From Beaufortia kweichowensis (lineage: Eukaryota > Chordata > Actinopteri > Cypriniformes > Gastromyzontidae), in assembly GCA_019155185.1 (NCBI GenBank), contig CM032804.1, forward strand, positions 17,517,170 through 17,581,169: a stretch of DNA of 64,000 nucleotides, in the 5' to 3' direction. Each line of letters begins with the position of its first letter. Position 1 is the stretch's first letter. A model generated the notes under the pieces. That model had not been told where the DNA came from, searched no databases, and was given only the letters and a program-made list of their open reading frames with translations. Below are positions 24,353 through 38,000 of this stretch, one piece after another. The translations under genes and the position numbers were made by a program.

Positions 24353-27095
24353 GTCACGTCACGATCATGAGAAATTAAGTCGAGATCACGAGAAAACAAC
24401 TTTTGTCACGTCACGATCATGAGAAAATTAAAATTCGCAAATCGCTGAGAAAACAACTTTGTCGCGTCCACGATCATGAGAAAATTAAGTCGAGGTCGCG
24501 AGAAAACAACTTTTGTCACGTCACGATCATGAGAAAATTAAGTCGAGGTCGCGAGAAAACAACTTTTGTCACGTCACGATCATGAGAAAATTAAGTCGAG
24601 GTCGCGAGAAAACAACTTTTGTCACGTCACGATCATGAGAAAATTAAGGTCGAGACTTTTGTCGGTCACGAAAACGAGAAAACAACTTTGTCGCGTCGCG
24701 ATCGAAAATCATCGAGGAGAAAATTGAGAAAGTCGAGGTCACGAGAAAACAACTTTGTCGCGTCGCGATCATGAAAAATCCGAGGTCACGAAAAAGTCGA
24801 TCAGAGAAAATTCAATTCGAGAGAAACAACTTTTGTCACGTCACGATCATGAGAAAATTAAGTCGAGGTCACGAGAAAACAACTTTTGTCACGTCTCGAT
24901 CATGAGAAAATTAAGTCGAGGTCACGAGAAAACAACTTTTGTCACGTCTCGATCATGAGAAAATTAAGTCGAGGTCACGAGAAAACAACTTTTGTCACGT
25001 CACGATCATGAGAAAATTAAGTCGAGGTCACGAGAAAACAACTTTGTCGCGTCGATCATGAGAAAATTAAGTCGAGGTCGCGAGAAAACTACTTTGTCAC
25101 CGCCGCGATCATGAGAAAATTAATCGAGGTCACGAGAAAACAACTTTCGATCATGAGAAAATTAAGTCGAGGTCACGAGAAAACTACTTTGTCGCGTCAC
25201 GATCATGAGAAAATTAGAAAGTCGAGGTCGCGAAAACTACTTTGTCACGTCACCATCATGAGAAAATTAAGTCGAGGTCGCGAGAAAACAACATGAGAAA
25301 ATTGTCGAGGTCACGAAAACAACTTTGATCATGAGAAAATTAAGTCGAGGTCAAGAAAACAACTTTGTCACGCGATCGTCCGAGAAAACAAGTCGACTTC
25401 GCGTCCGCGATCATGAGAAAATTAAGTCGAGGGAAATTAAGTCGAGGTCACGAGAAAACTACTTTGTCACGTCCACGATCACGAGAAAATTAAGTCGAGG
25501 TCGCGAGAAAAGAAAAGGTCGCGAAGAAAACAACTTTGTAAGTCGATGAGGTCACGAGAAAACACTTTGTCACGCGTCGATCATGAGAAAATTAAGTCGA
25601 GGTCGAAAACAAATCAGAAGAAAATTAAGTCGAGGTCGAGAAAACTACTTTGTCGCGTCGATCATGAGAAAATTAAGTCGAGGTCACGAAAACTACTTTG
25701 TCACGTCCGCGATCATGAGAAAATTAAGTCGAGGTCGCGAAAACTACTTTGTCGCGTCGATCATGAGAAAATTAAAGTCGAGGTCACGAAAACAACTTTG
25801 TCACGTCCACGATCATGAGAAATTAAATTAAGTCGCGAGAAAACAACTTTTGTCACGCGTCGATCATGAGAAAATTAAGTCGTCCACGTCACGAGAAAAC
25901 AACTTTTCACGCGAAAATCATGAGAAAAATTTTGTCGAGGGAAATTAAGTCGAGGTCGAGGTCCGCGAATGAAAACAACTTTGTCACGTCACGATCATGA
26001 GAAAATTAAGTCGAGGTCACGAGAAAAACACTTTTGTCACGTCACGATCATGAGAAAATTAAGTCGAGGTCACGAGAAAACAACTTTTGTCACGTCACGA
26101 TCATGAGAAAATTAAGTCGAGGTCACGAGAAAACAACTTTTGTCACGTCACGATCATGAGAAAATTAAGTCGAGGTCACGAGAAAACTACTTTTGTCACG
26201 TCACGATCATGAGAAAATTAAGTCGAGGTCACGAGAAAACTACTTTTGTCACGTCACGATCATGAGAAAATTAAGTCGAGGTCACGAGAAAACTACTTTT
26301 GTCACGCGTCGCGATCATGAGAAACGATCAGTCCGAGAAAACTACTTTGTCGCGTCGATCGCGATCGAGGTCGCAGGTCAACGAGAAAACTACTTTGTCA
26401 CGTCCGCGATCATGAGAAATTAAGTCGAGGTCACGAGAAAACTACTTTGTCACGTCACCGATCATGAGAAAATTAAGTCGAGGTTACGAAAACTACTTTG
26501 TCAAGTCGATCGATCATCAGAAAATTAACTTTTCGAGGTCAATGAAAACAACTTTGTCACGAAAACCACGATCATCATGAAAATTAAGTCGAGATCACGA
26601 GAAAACAACTTTTGTCACGTCTCGATCATGAGAAAATTAAGTCGAGGTCACGAGAAAACTACTTTTGTCACGTCACGATCATGAGAAATTAAGTCGAGGT
26701 TACGAAAACAACTTTTTCATCATCGAGAAAATTCGCGATCACTTTGAAAATTAAGTCGAGGTCACGAGAAAACAACTTTTGTCACGATCATGAGAAAATT
26801 AAGTCGAGGTCACGAGAAAACAACTTTTGTCATGTTAAGATCTCAAGAAAATTAAATCGAGATGACGATGAAATTAAATCGAGATCACGAGTAAGCAACA
26901 TTTGTTATGTCGAGATGATGAGAAAATTAAATCGAGATCACGAGAAAACAAAATCGAGATGACGATGAAATTAAATCGAGATGACGATGAAATTAAATCG
27001 AGATCACGAGTAAGCAACATTTGTTATGTCAAGATGATGAGAAAATTAAATCGAGATCACGAGAAAACAAGTTTGTTATCTCGAGATCATGAGAA
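24353..27095. repeat. 53-bp tandem array (minisatellite), about 50 copies
   Basis: The monomer contains GTCACGTCACGATCATGAG, AAAATTAAGTCGAGGTCACG and AGAAAACAACTTTT. Successive starts at 24481, 24534 and 24587 fix the period at 53. The outer parts (24480-25020 and 25980-26300) are regular. The centre (25030-25970) is shorter and rearranged, with ACTACTTTG and GTCGCG variants. From 26840 to 27090 the units diverge toward CGAGATCACGAG / CGAGATGACGATGAAATTAAATCG. Each unit has about four CpGs. Repetitive frames (MRKLSRG...) are by-products of the period and not genes. Confidence 0.95.
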
Positions 27096-28681
27096 ACCAT
27101 TACAAGAAAAAAAAAAGTTTTCTACGACTTCTGTAGAAAATAAACGGCAGTCGCAGGACAAAAGCTCTGGTGGAAACTGTTCCATGCAAAGGAGCTTTAC
27201 AGCAGGTAAATTCACAAAGGGGGAAAATCACAAACGAAGGAAAAAGATAACAGAACCGCAGAAACCGCGTATATAACACTTAATGGATATTCTTATTCTG
27301 TCATTGTGCTGGTGCATATAAAGAACACTTGACGAAGGAGATAATCCACCAAGAGGCTTTTAATAATAATCCACAGGGAACTTGAAGCGAACAACATAAA
27401 CCACACAGCACATCTCAAAGAAACACAATAATGCGGTTAATTAAGTAGACACAGATGAAACAACTATAGAAATTAAGGAGGGGCTAACGAGGACAGATCA
27501 AACAATGAACAGTGAAAACAGAAACATACACGTAACACGTTCGCACTAAAATGACGTTTTAGATTTAGCAGCCAGATATTGGGATGAGATGCGCAAGAAA
27601 TTCATTCTATCCACAAGCATTTAATCTGACAAAATCTCTTAAAATGAAACATCTGAACAATGTCTTGGGGTGTGGTAACTGTAGTTTAAGTGGAATAACT
27701 GAGTCCGGTCCGAAAGATAATGTAACGCAGCGTGTGCATTACCTTTCTAATAATTAAACGGCCTGTTGTCAATTATTTCTTACATTACCACATCTCAACA
27801 CAATGCCATGTTTGTTTGCTGGTATATGTTTTACAGACTTGTAAAAACAACAGTTAGTTTAGTGTGTTGATAGCTTTATATACAGAAGAAGACGTTGTTA
27901 CCACCTGCTATAGCACACTGCTGAGGAAAGTAGAAACCTTCTTCATTTTTACCATTCATTTATTATGCCAATCAACTTTACTTGTTTCTAATAATACCAG
28001 TTAAAACTCTAATAAAATTAGACAAATACAAGACTTGCGTTAAGATAATGTATGAATACAATATTTGTGAGTTCAGTAGAAATACTTGAGAAACTCTGGT
28101 CAGTCATTATTATTAGTTGTACAATGTAGGCTTGTGTACTGTTCGTGGATGTTAATAACTCAACTGATAACTGGTTTTATATACATGGAAAGTAAAAACG
28201 GCAATAGATAGTTATATTTGTTATATTTGTTATACACTCTATGAGTAGATCAGTGTTTTAATTCAGACAAGCATTACAACTCATTTTTTGTTTCTACAAA
28301 GCTTAAAAGAAACATGTTGTTGTGATAAAAGATTAGATCATCCCAAAATGAAAATTCTGTCAATGTTAACCCCTGATGGCTTTCTTTCATACTGAAAACC
28401 AAACTTTAGATTTGTTTCATACTGGAAGTGGATTGAGACCATCTATACAAGCTTTAAAATGACACAAAAGCGTTACAAATGATCTCTCCGAGACTAATGA
28501 CATATATTTTGAGTGTTGATTAAGTTTCAGACTTGTGTTGTTTATGTGCGTTTGTATTCACGCTTGCAGTCGAGTCTGTTTGTTTCCAGAACAACCGGGA
28601 CACTTCAGCAAGCTACAGTATACAAGACATCTGCACAGAAACTGAAATTAACATGACTGTACAAAGATCATGTCTACTGTA
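27096..28681. other. Unassigned DNA downstream of proz
   Basis: No gene recognised. 27270-27540 resembles the end of an LTR-like repeat in composition but lacks definable ends. The frame at 26902-27276 is an extension out of the tandem array. Confidence 0.45.
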
Positions 28682-28881
28682 TTTAATTTACTTTCCCCAA
28701 ACATGTTTGTAAGCTTTTACAACAAACACCTGACATATACTGCATGAGTCGTGTGGAGCCGTAACCACAAAACCCAAAACAATGCATCTGAAGATCACGT
28801 AAAGCCACTGAGCTAATGACAAAATGATCATTTCTGAATGAAATATTCCTTTCATACTGCCACAGACTCTGGAGAGTTTCC

Positions 28882-29088
28882 TCACGGGCGCATGAAGGAG
28901 TTTAACCATGGCAAAGAGCGTGACACTTTCTGTAAGACATAACCGTTGTTACAGTTGATTTCTGAAGGCTGGCTCACTAAAGCAGTGAGGAAGAACACCT
29001 CTCTGTATAACGTGAGTACAGGGCTGCCCGATCCGAAGACGCAGTCTGCTTTAGCCTGTGGCAGAGTACACGCCATCTTGTTGGTCAC
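28882..29088 (-). CDS. proz: proz exon 9: protease-like domain, Ser region and stop
   Basis: 207 bases ending with TGA at 28882-28884. Encodes ADCVFGSGSPVLTLY, where GDSGGP would lie, then FFLTALVS and VLQKVSRSLPWLNSF. The Ser position is still Ser but its preceding Asp is Gly and the second Gly is Ser. No clear polyadenylation signal was seen close downstream. Confidence 0.92.
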   Translation of the reverse strand: MTNKMACTLPQAKADCVFGSGSPVLTLYREVFFLTALVSQPSEINCNNGYVLQKVSRSLPWLNSFMRP

Positions 29089-32000
29089 CTTAAGACAAAA
29101 ACAAATCACGGCCGCTCATATCTGACTCCTTTTAATAACCACGATCAACTGAACATCGTTCTCAATGAATTCCATAAACTTTTGTTGATGTTTCCACCAT
29201 TGTTTGTCATACTGGATACAAATCTCAATGTAAAAAATCCAAACTTGAAATATACAATGTCAATATGTTATTCATGGAAAATCACTAACATGAACTGTAC
29301 AAAACAATGACCACTGTGTACTAACCTGAGCCGAGTGACGGCGTGAACACTCTGGCAGTTTCTCATAAGACAGGTGGTTTAATAAGAGGTTTCCCTGAAA
29401 TGCTGCTCCACCTTCCTTCCATCCGGTGACTGTTCCCAGATAGTGTCCTGCCATGAGGACGCTGTCAGCGAAGTCTCTCTCAGGCAGACACGCTGACACC
29501 ACGTTTTTCTTGAAGACAATCCTGTCCTTCAGCTCCAGCACAGCCATGTCATTCTGCGCGCTGCTCTCAGCGTAGAGCGGATGGACGTGCACCTGCTTAA
29601 CGCCAAGGACCTGTTCACCCGCTTCGAACGACGTCGCGGTTTTACCTGCGTGCGCACGTACACAATACAATTATCACTGGCACAGGTGACGGCTCTCTCA
29701 CAGGTTTATGGCTTCTCTTGACTTGAGAAAACACTCACCCACTGCCACCTGGAAGTCACTGTATTTGCTTGCACACTGCGCTGTGGTAAGAACCATGTTC
29801 TCTTTAAGAATGACACCACTGCAGAAGCCATCCGAGCCACGACGCAGCATCGCCTGTCGAATAGATGGAGTGATCAAGATCAAACGGGGTGTGTTGACGT
29901 GGCTTTAATGCGATCATATTATTTATTTACCTGCCAGGGGCATTCTGCTGGGCCGCAGGTGAGTCCTTCATAGCCAGACTGTACGTTAGCTGACTGACGT
30001 TTGTCCCACTGACTTAAACTGCTCACTTTTCCACATGGGAACACCACTAAAGACAGCAGAAAACAATTCATACAAAATTATGCTCCACCCAGCACCAAAT
30101 ATGGCTCAAACTGGCTTTTAATGATGAGCAATGATCTATATACAGTATATATATATATATATATCATTGGTCTGGATCATCTGACTGGACTGCTCACAGA
30201 ACGCTAAACTGATGGTAGGACGTGAAACCACCTTGAGTGTTCGTACACCCAACCGCCAGAGGTCATCACCGATCTACAGTGAAAAAAATCATCTAAAACC
30301 ACTCGGTTGCGCAGGATTGATTTTTAGGATATTAATGTAAATGTATTGTTACTTCAGACGTCTTGTAATGTTTGTGTTTATTTCAGCCAGAATAGTGCTG
30401 AATAGAAATCACTGAGATGAGTGTGTGTACTTCACAGTGTTGCACTGGAACAGGTGTAAATAAAGCTTTGTGATTTAGTTCATATGCACTCAGCGTTGAT
30501 AACTCCCTATTAACTCAATAGAATGTTTGGGAATCCCAACATAGCGGCGCGGTGGCTTTAATGGCTTCTTATAAACTAAAGTTTAATCTGTTTATACAGA
30601 GTCAGTATTATTTCTATTATTATTAGTCAGTATTAGTCTATTTATGGCTGTGTCTAAGAACACAAGCCACACTGCTTTTTCCAAAGCACTCTGGAGTACG
30701 GATGGGCACAGGTACCTAAGTACTCAAGTACTCGAACTTGAAGACCGATCATGACAACAATGAGTCTAAAAAAATACATTTATCAAAATATTTTTTACTT
30801 TCGGATTGGTTGGCTTGCACTGCGAAAGCTTGTGGTGTCCAGAGCACTATTGAGACATTATTACAAATGTGCACTGTGATACACAGTGGACAAAAAGACT
30901 ATCGCAACTCGTTATTCGTTATCATCTCACATTAAGGCATAAAATGATACGTGATACAGTATCGCTGATACCAGATACACAAATCAGAAGAATATACAGT
31001 AACTTCCTTTACCGTCTGACAGAAATGCGACGCATGCAGGGAAAGATGGCATAGCTAATCGCAGAAATGACAGCAAAAGATTTGCTGCCGATTAATGTTG
31101 TTGAAGGATTTAAAGATGTAATGCATTACGTTGAGCCCCAGTATAAGATCCCTTCATGTGAAACAAACACGTTATTAAACTCTTTAAAAGGGTGATATTA
31201 TGCACTTTTACAAAGTCTTTATATTGTTTTTGGGGTGCAATAGATAATAGATTAGATTTTCATGCTTAATTGTCCAAAAACCACATTTTTAAAAAAAATT
31301 GTTTTGCATTATTGCAGCTCCTGAGCTCTGCTAAACATGCAGATTATTATTCCAGATTCTATGATGGGTCAGGCTAGCCCAGTCTGTTCTGACTGCAAAC
31401 CTTCTCAGTCTGTTGTGATAAGTTGCAGGCTTAGAGCGTGCTCCAGAAAAGTCCTGCCCCTTATCACAACCACAAGCTTTAGCTGACAGGCATGAACAGA
31501 AGCAATGGCATCAGTTTTTACCTCATCACTTCAACAAGTGGATCGACCAGAAGATAAACCTCACGCATTGCTCGCTGTTAAAAGTGTCTGTCCTGCATGT
31601 GCTTTTTTCCTACTTTAGATCACACTGTTGGTTATCTGAATCTTTATCATCAGAACTAGACAAAGCGAGTGCTGCTCGGTCAAGTGTTTCATCAGCATGG
31701 AAACAACACACCGAGGAACACTCATCTTCATCTTCTCTAAAGCAATTCAAAAAGCGTGGCCCCCTTTTCTTTGCATATTCCTAATGCAAAGTTTATTAAA
31801 ATTTGGGGTTTGTGATCTCATTAACCAATTTGACAGTGAAGTGGCTTTGATATTATAATGTCATGAGCAATCCAGTCTTCATTGTACATCAGTGGTCTAA
31901 ACCTAAAATATTCTTTGCATTTAGTGAATATGTAAAGACACACTAGCTGAAGAAAGAAATAATCTCATGAAACAAGTACACATTCTCATGTGAGTGAAAT

Positions 32001-35000
32001 AGCGTGAAACTAACCTGCTGGCACACATTGTTCTCTTTGCTGCAGTTTCCATCCATAAGCGCATGTACACTCGTATGACTGATAACCCGGCTTACAGAAC
32101 TGACTGCAGCCTTTGCTCTTATCTACAGGACACACCGTCTGGTCTGTGACAGAGAGTAAAAACATTCATTTAGAGTTTTTAGAGGATTTTAACTACAATT
32201 ATTACAACTATTTCCTTTTCTGTCAGTCACTCAACGATGTGTCAATGATAACACTAGGGGTTCTCTTTTAACATATCAGATCTTAATGTCAAAAGACCTA
32301 ATTGAAATTCACTTTCTACTCTCTGCCCTGTACATACAGGTATAAAATCATTCTGCTTTTGTTCTTCGGAAGCCTATGGTGCTCTCTGCATTTCTGATTT
32401 TTACGTTGAAGTTTGGCTGCTGGATGTACAGCTCGAATCAGCAGATTTAATCTAAAAAAGCTCTATGCAGATATAGGGTATATGGGTCTCTGCCTTGTTG
32501 TCTGGTTACCCAGCATGCCGAAGCAGTTTTCGTTGGGTGAATGGGTGTTGCCATTGCGAGAACATGATCCTGAGAATGTTGCTGGGTCACAGAGAATGGT
32601 CACAGCTTTTCTTTTAAAGGGCGATAGTCACTGTGCCTGCCTCCCAGCATGCCAGCGCACAGCCAGCCGGTTCAATGATTGGCAATGACAATATGGGGAG
32701 CCCAATGAAAGTCTCATAACCGGTTAAATCCCTGCGGTCCTCCAATCCACATCACGCTCGTTCTTCTTCTCTGAGCAGAAGAGTGATGAGTCTGTTTTAC
32801 AGCAGACTCACCGTCACTTTCACGACTGTCAAAGAAGAATTGTCCGTCACAGCATCAAAGGGTAAGTTACTGTTATTGGAGTCTGAAGATGAGTGTTTGG
32901 AGCTCCCGTCTGCAGGCAGTCAGGATGAGGCGAGGTGCACTAAGATCTGACCAAATTGTGGAAGGCGCACTTCTCAGTACGCACATTAATCACAAGGGAG
33001 ACATACGCTCACTGCGCATTAGAGCAGAAGATCTTTGCCCAAACCCGACGGGACCTAACTGGTTCGAGCTTGATTTCTATCATTTTACACAGGCTCGGGC
33101 CGGGCTCGGGCTTGCGCTCTGGCTAGCGCGATAAATGAGCAGTCATGTGATACGTTTCGATTAGCGTGAAACGTGCCTCTAGCGATTACGTTTTAAAGAG
33201 AACTTGCAAAATGTAGAGCCTATTTAGAGTGCTGGGATGTTACGATGTGCGTGCGCACATTTGAATAATGTCGGGCTGTAAACGGGCCGAATTCTGTCGG
33301 GCCTAACTTTTAAGGCCCGATTACAGCTCTACTGCACATGTTCGAAACTTGCTTGTTGCCTCCTCCTGTGTAGCGGATGCGTTATCCCAGCAGGTAACAC
33401 TTTGGGGGGGTGGAGACTACACCCATGCGCACCCCAGCTTATATGGGAGAGGTTGGCATACATCACTAAGCACTAAATGGTGATAGGCCAGGCGGAAGGG
33501 CCTAGGAACGGTTGCTTTAAACTGTGCCCAAGCGCAATTGCCACCCCTCCCTACTCCTCTGCTGGCCTGCACTCACACTGTACTTGATTACAATCCAGAC
33601 CCAGATACTTGTTGCGCTGTGACACGCAGCACTCTCACATGCACAGAATATTGGGCCATCGTCTGTCGCTTATGTCACTCTGAAATGCTGAACGCATCAC
33701 ACACACACAAATGATGTCACGTATCATGTTCCGCACTCTGGCATGGTTGCGCTTACACTGCCCTATTACCAAACAAAACCTTGCCGGAGCCCACCTCCTC
33801 AAGTGAGCTAAGAGAACCGTGCCTAAGCATAGTTCAGAGTGCTCCCACTACTTAAACCAGGGGTGTCCAAACTCAGTCCTGGAGGGCCGCTGTCCTGCAA
33901 AGTTTATCTCCAGCTTGCCTCAACACACCTGCCTCAAAGTTTCTTGTATGCCTAATTAGACCTTGATTAGCTGGTTCAGGTGTGTGTAATTGGGGTTGGA
34001 ACTAAACTCTGCAGGACAGCGGCCCTCCAGGACCGAGTTTGGACATTCCTGACTTAAACTAGCCAGACTTTATGTGTGAAACGTGCCCGGGCACGGTTCA
34101 ATTGGGAAAGTGTGAGCAGGTCTCACCCTCAAGTAGTTTGGCCCTATTCATGTGAGTCCTTGTATGCAGGCTAGTGTTCCATCAGTGTGACCCCCCTCAT
34201 GGCGGTCCTGATGTATTCTACTAAATGGTTCACTATGGGTGTTGTATGTTATGTCCATATATTTACTCATTTCAGTGGGATATTTTCTTCAGAGTGCTTT
34301 CCCTTTTTACAAGGGGGTAAGCACTTTCCAGTGTCTCTCGCATTGGTGCCTGACAGCTATCTCACTGCATATGACCAGAAAAGCCACCATCTCACAAAGC
34401 CACCATCTCACTAAGCCACCACATGTGCTACCTTGGGTATGAGCCTGCTACCCTCTGACCAGACTACACTGGAAGTCTGTGATGTCACCAAGCGTTTACT
34501 GGGGACATGTTTAGGCTTGCCCGTGCACGCTTTGCCTGACGTGAAGATGCCAAATAGTGCTGTGCCATTTCGTATAGAGACCCCTAGTGTCACCACTGAC
34601 ACAACATCAAGTGACTGACAGAAAAGGAATGTTATGACTGTATCGACGGTTTCCTGATGGAGGGAACGAGATATTGTGTACCTCATGCCACAACACTGTT
34701 TCCCAAGCCCCTTTAGAACAAAAACTGAATAAATGGAGCACACCATCTCCCTTTTAGGCTTGTTTGTAAAGAATGCAATACAAACGCCAATTTTCAATGG
34801 TCAATTTTTGAAGAAAACTCTGATCGGATATGAGAGTAAACTCTTCTCAAGAGTAAATAAACTCTTCTCAAGAGTAAACCCCTGGTGTCAATAATGACGT
34901 ATTGTTTCCTCCATGAGGGAACATCTCAGGTTACGCAGGTTGTGTCATGGTGGTGACGCTATGGAAACGCCTCTGTGTGAATGTGTCTGAAGCATGTGTA

Positions 35001-38000
35001 CCAATGCTGTCGAAATGACAAGCCACAACGTCACAGGTGGGGTGACATCAAGACCAGGAAGTATAAAGCACACCCAGAATGAGCATCTTTAGCTTCTAGG
35101 CTGACGCAACATAAGCCCACGAGAACATGGTATTGTAGCCAAGTCCAAGTTATACAATCTCACAAATGTGGTGGGGACCAGCCTGCCGCATCACATACAT
35201 CCTGAACAGAGACCCCAGACCATAAGGCCTTAGAGGCTGCCATACCCCGTAGCATAAGCTCTGACAGCCAAAGAAAATGGCTGTCCAGCAGCTTCAGAAG
35301 CCAGTAAAATAGCATCAACTATTTACCTGCTTAAACACTGTTTGGTCATTGGCAGTCCCTTGCTGGGCGAACCAAAGTACACAAACTGCTGTTTGGATTC
35401 CTTCCACAGGGCAGCTCTGTGGGCATAGGTGCACAAGGTTCAACCTTTCCTGGCCCAGGCTCCTAAGGGGGAAAACAGAAAGCCTGCAACACAATGGGCC
35501 TCTGCACATTAGTTGGTACTTTTGGGATATACCTCTGAGAAACTTGTCTGACACAGCCTCAATGGGTTCAAAAGAAGCTCCCGACAGTACGATGGCCACG
35601 TCCCATGTAGGAACCCTGGCGTGAGATGCAGACCTCAGCCTTAGTGTACCATGGAGGAAGCGAGTTACCACGGGTTTCGACCCAAAGACTGGAATTTGAC
35701 AGGGATGTGGTAAGCTGCTAAAGTCGCCATGTACACCTTCAGAGTAGAGGGCGATGCCCCTGATGAGACACCTGAGTCCTGCACCTGAGATTGAAGATCT
35801 TTCCTGACTGGTAGCTGGTACGGGGTGCTGTCTAGGAGTGATATCAGGTCCGAGAACCATACTTGGGCCAGCCAGCATGGGGCTACCAGCAATAGGCGTA
35901 TGCCGTACTTTCTCCCGGAAGCAGAGCAATCAGGGAAAAAGAGTACAGGCATAGTGTCAGCCACTGATGTATGAGAGCACCCAGCCTGTGTGGGGCTGGA
36001 TGTGTAAGGGAGAAACACAGTGGACACATCTGACACAAACAGATCCACATCTGCTGGGTTAAACACAACACAACTTTCTGTATCGTGGGAGAATGGAGAC
36101 ATGGAAGTATGCATCCTTCAGATCAGTGGTAACAAACCAGACCTCGGATCTGATTAAAGTCACGATCTGTTTGAGTGTGAGAACCTCAACTTCAGTTTCT
36201 TTACTGAACGGTTCAAAGAGCACAAATCTAACATGGGACGCGAGCCTCCGTCCTTTATGTATAATACTATAATAAAAATAGCGTCTGTAAAAGCCAGACT
36301 CTCACTCTGGGGGAAGGGACTAGTTCTATGGCCTCCTCTGCCAGGAGCGTATTACTGCTTGTTCAATGGCCAGAGCCTGCACGGGGCCCACCTCGGTAGT
36401 CAACACCTCGTTAATCTCGGGTTTCACCTGATTAGAACAATGCTCTACTGTATGCAGGAACCAACGACACATGACTGGCAGAAGTTTTCACGGGGCTAGA
36501 TAGTCTACTACAGGAACCAGCTTTTCGAGACCGGTCTCTGGTAATGTGCTGAGTTAACTCTGTGCCCTGGGTGGTGATCGCAGGGACAAACCCGAGGGAT
36601 GTTTGTGTATTACACTTATGTGAGCATCAGAGAACATTGTGCCCTAAAGCGGGGTTAACAGCGTCACAGAAAGAGGGCACTATGGGGAGCTAGTGAAGTG
36701 TACACCGGTTCTCCCCGCAAAGGGCTACCCCAAAATGCTCATTCCGGGTGCACTTTATACTTCCTGGTCCTGATGTCACCCTGCCTGTGACATTCCATAG
36801 CGTCACCACCATTGACGCAGCATGAGTTCCCTTGAAAGGGAACCAGTGTTACAGTCATATTAAATTTTTCATAACATATTTAAGTTTTTCATGTTAAATT
36901 CTTAGTGCAATGACATGAATAAATAAAACATTAGGTTCAGTGTCAAGAGCATAACCACACATCCAAACAATAGTTACAAGTGCATTTTTTTTATGTGTGT
37001 ACAAAGTTAAAGGCACAATCAATAAAGTCAAAGAGGCCTGTTGCACAAAACCAGTTTCATTGTCTACCCAGATAAGTTTGTCAAGAAAGCTTTCTCAAGA
37101 AAGTGGATTGGTGTTCACTGCCATGGTAACTTAATGCCTCATGGCATTCTTTTGGGGTTTGGGTTGCATCTTTGACTTGACATTATTCCTATAAAATATT
37201 TCATGCATGTATAAGTTTATTAAATAAACTTATGTTAAATGAAATGTTTATGATTTATGTTATGGTTAGGTTTATGATAGGGATGCACCGATACCATTTT
37301 TTAAAGACCGAGTACGAATACCGATATTTTTTTTCTGGTACTCGCCGATACCGATACCTGTTTTTTGGGATCTGCCAGTTTTCCAAGTAATGACACAGTG
37401 AGACTAATAATTTTAGGACAGCTTATCTGTAATTATGAACAACTGTAACTCAAACCATTTTTTTTCTGCTTGTCACAAGGTTATCAATGTACAAATAATT
37501 TTCACAATATCTAATAATTTCCATAACCAAACCAAGGCAGGGCTTGAAATTAACTTTTTTACTTTGTAGCACTGGTGCTCCCAACTTCAAAAAGTTAGGA
37601 GCACCAGCAAAAAATTAGGAGCACCCAACTACAAATTGTATATTATCAGATTTCTTTAATTTGAAAACAACACCAATCAACACTAATAAAAAAACAGCAA
37701 CAACAATCACTGAACAGGGCTCGAAATTAACTTTTTAACTTTGTAGCACTGGTGCTCTTTAAAGAGTTTTAAAACATTTAGGAGCACCCATCGACAATAA
37801 AGAATAACAGACTGCTGCTCAACTAAAGCAACCATGTATTGCTTATGGCCAAAATGCTAATGGATTGACAAAAAAATAATACAATTTTCATTTTCATAAA
37901 ACACATTTTCCATTTATAAAACCTAAAACACCCCACATGTTATATGCTTAAAGGTAAATTAGTCTCCCTCCTGTTGTTCCAAACCTGTATAAGGTTTAGT

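Noticed and set aside
24403..27276. Series of basic ORFs (MRKLSRGREKTT-type) in the 53-bp array
   Set aside because: They arise from one monomer read in successive frames, have no start context or domain, and change frame with each unit-length variation.
28688..28909. 73-codon ORF overlapping the end of proz
   Set aside because: Shifted frame over the last exon and 3' UTR; no domain.
32413..33134. Short ORFs at 32413 and 32889 as proz alternative exons
   Set aside because: Plus strand, no domain; the second overlaps a hAT-like repeat.
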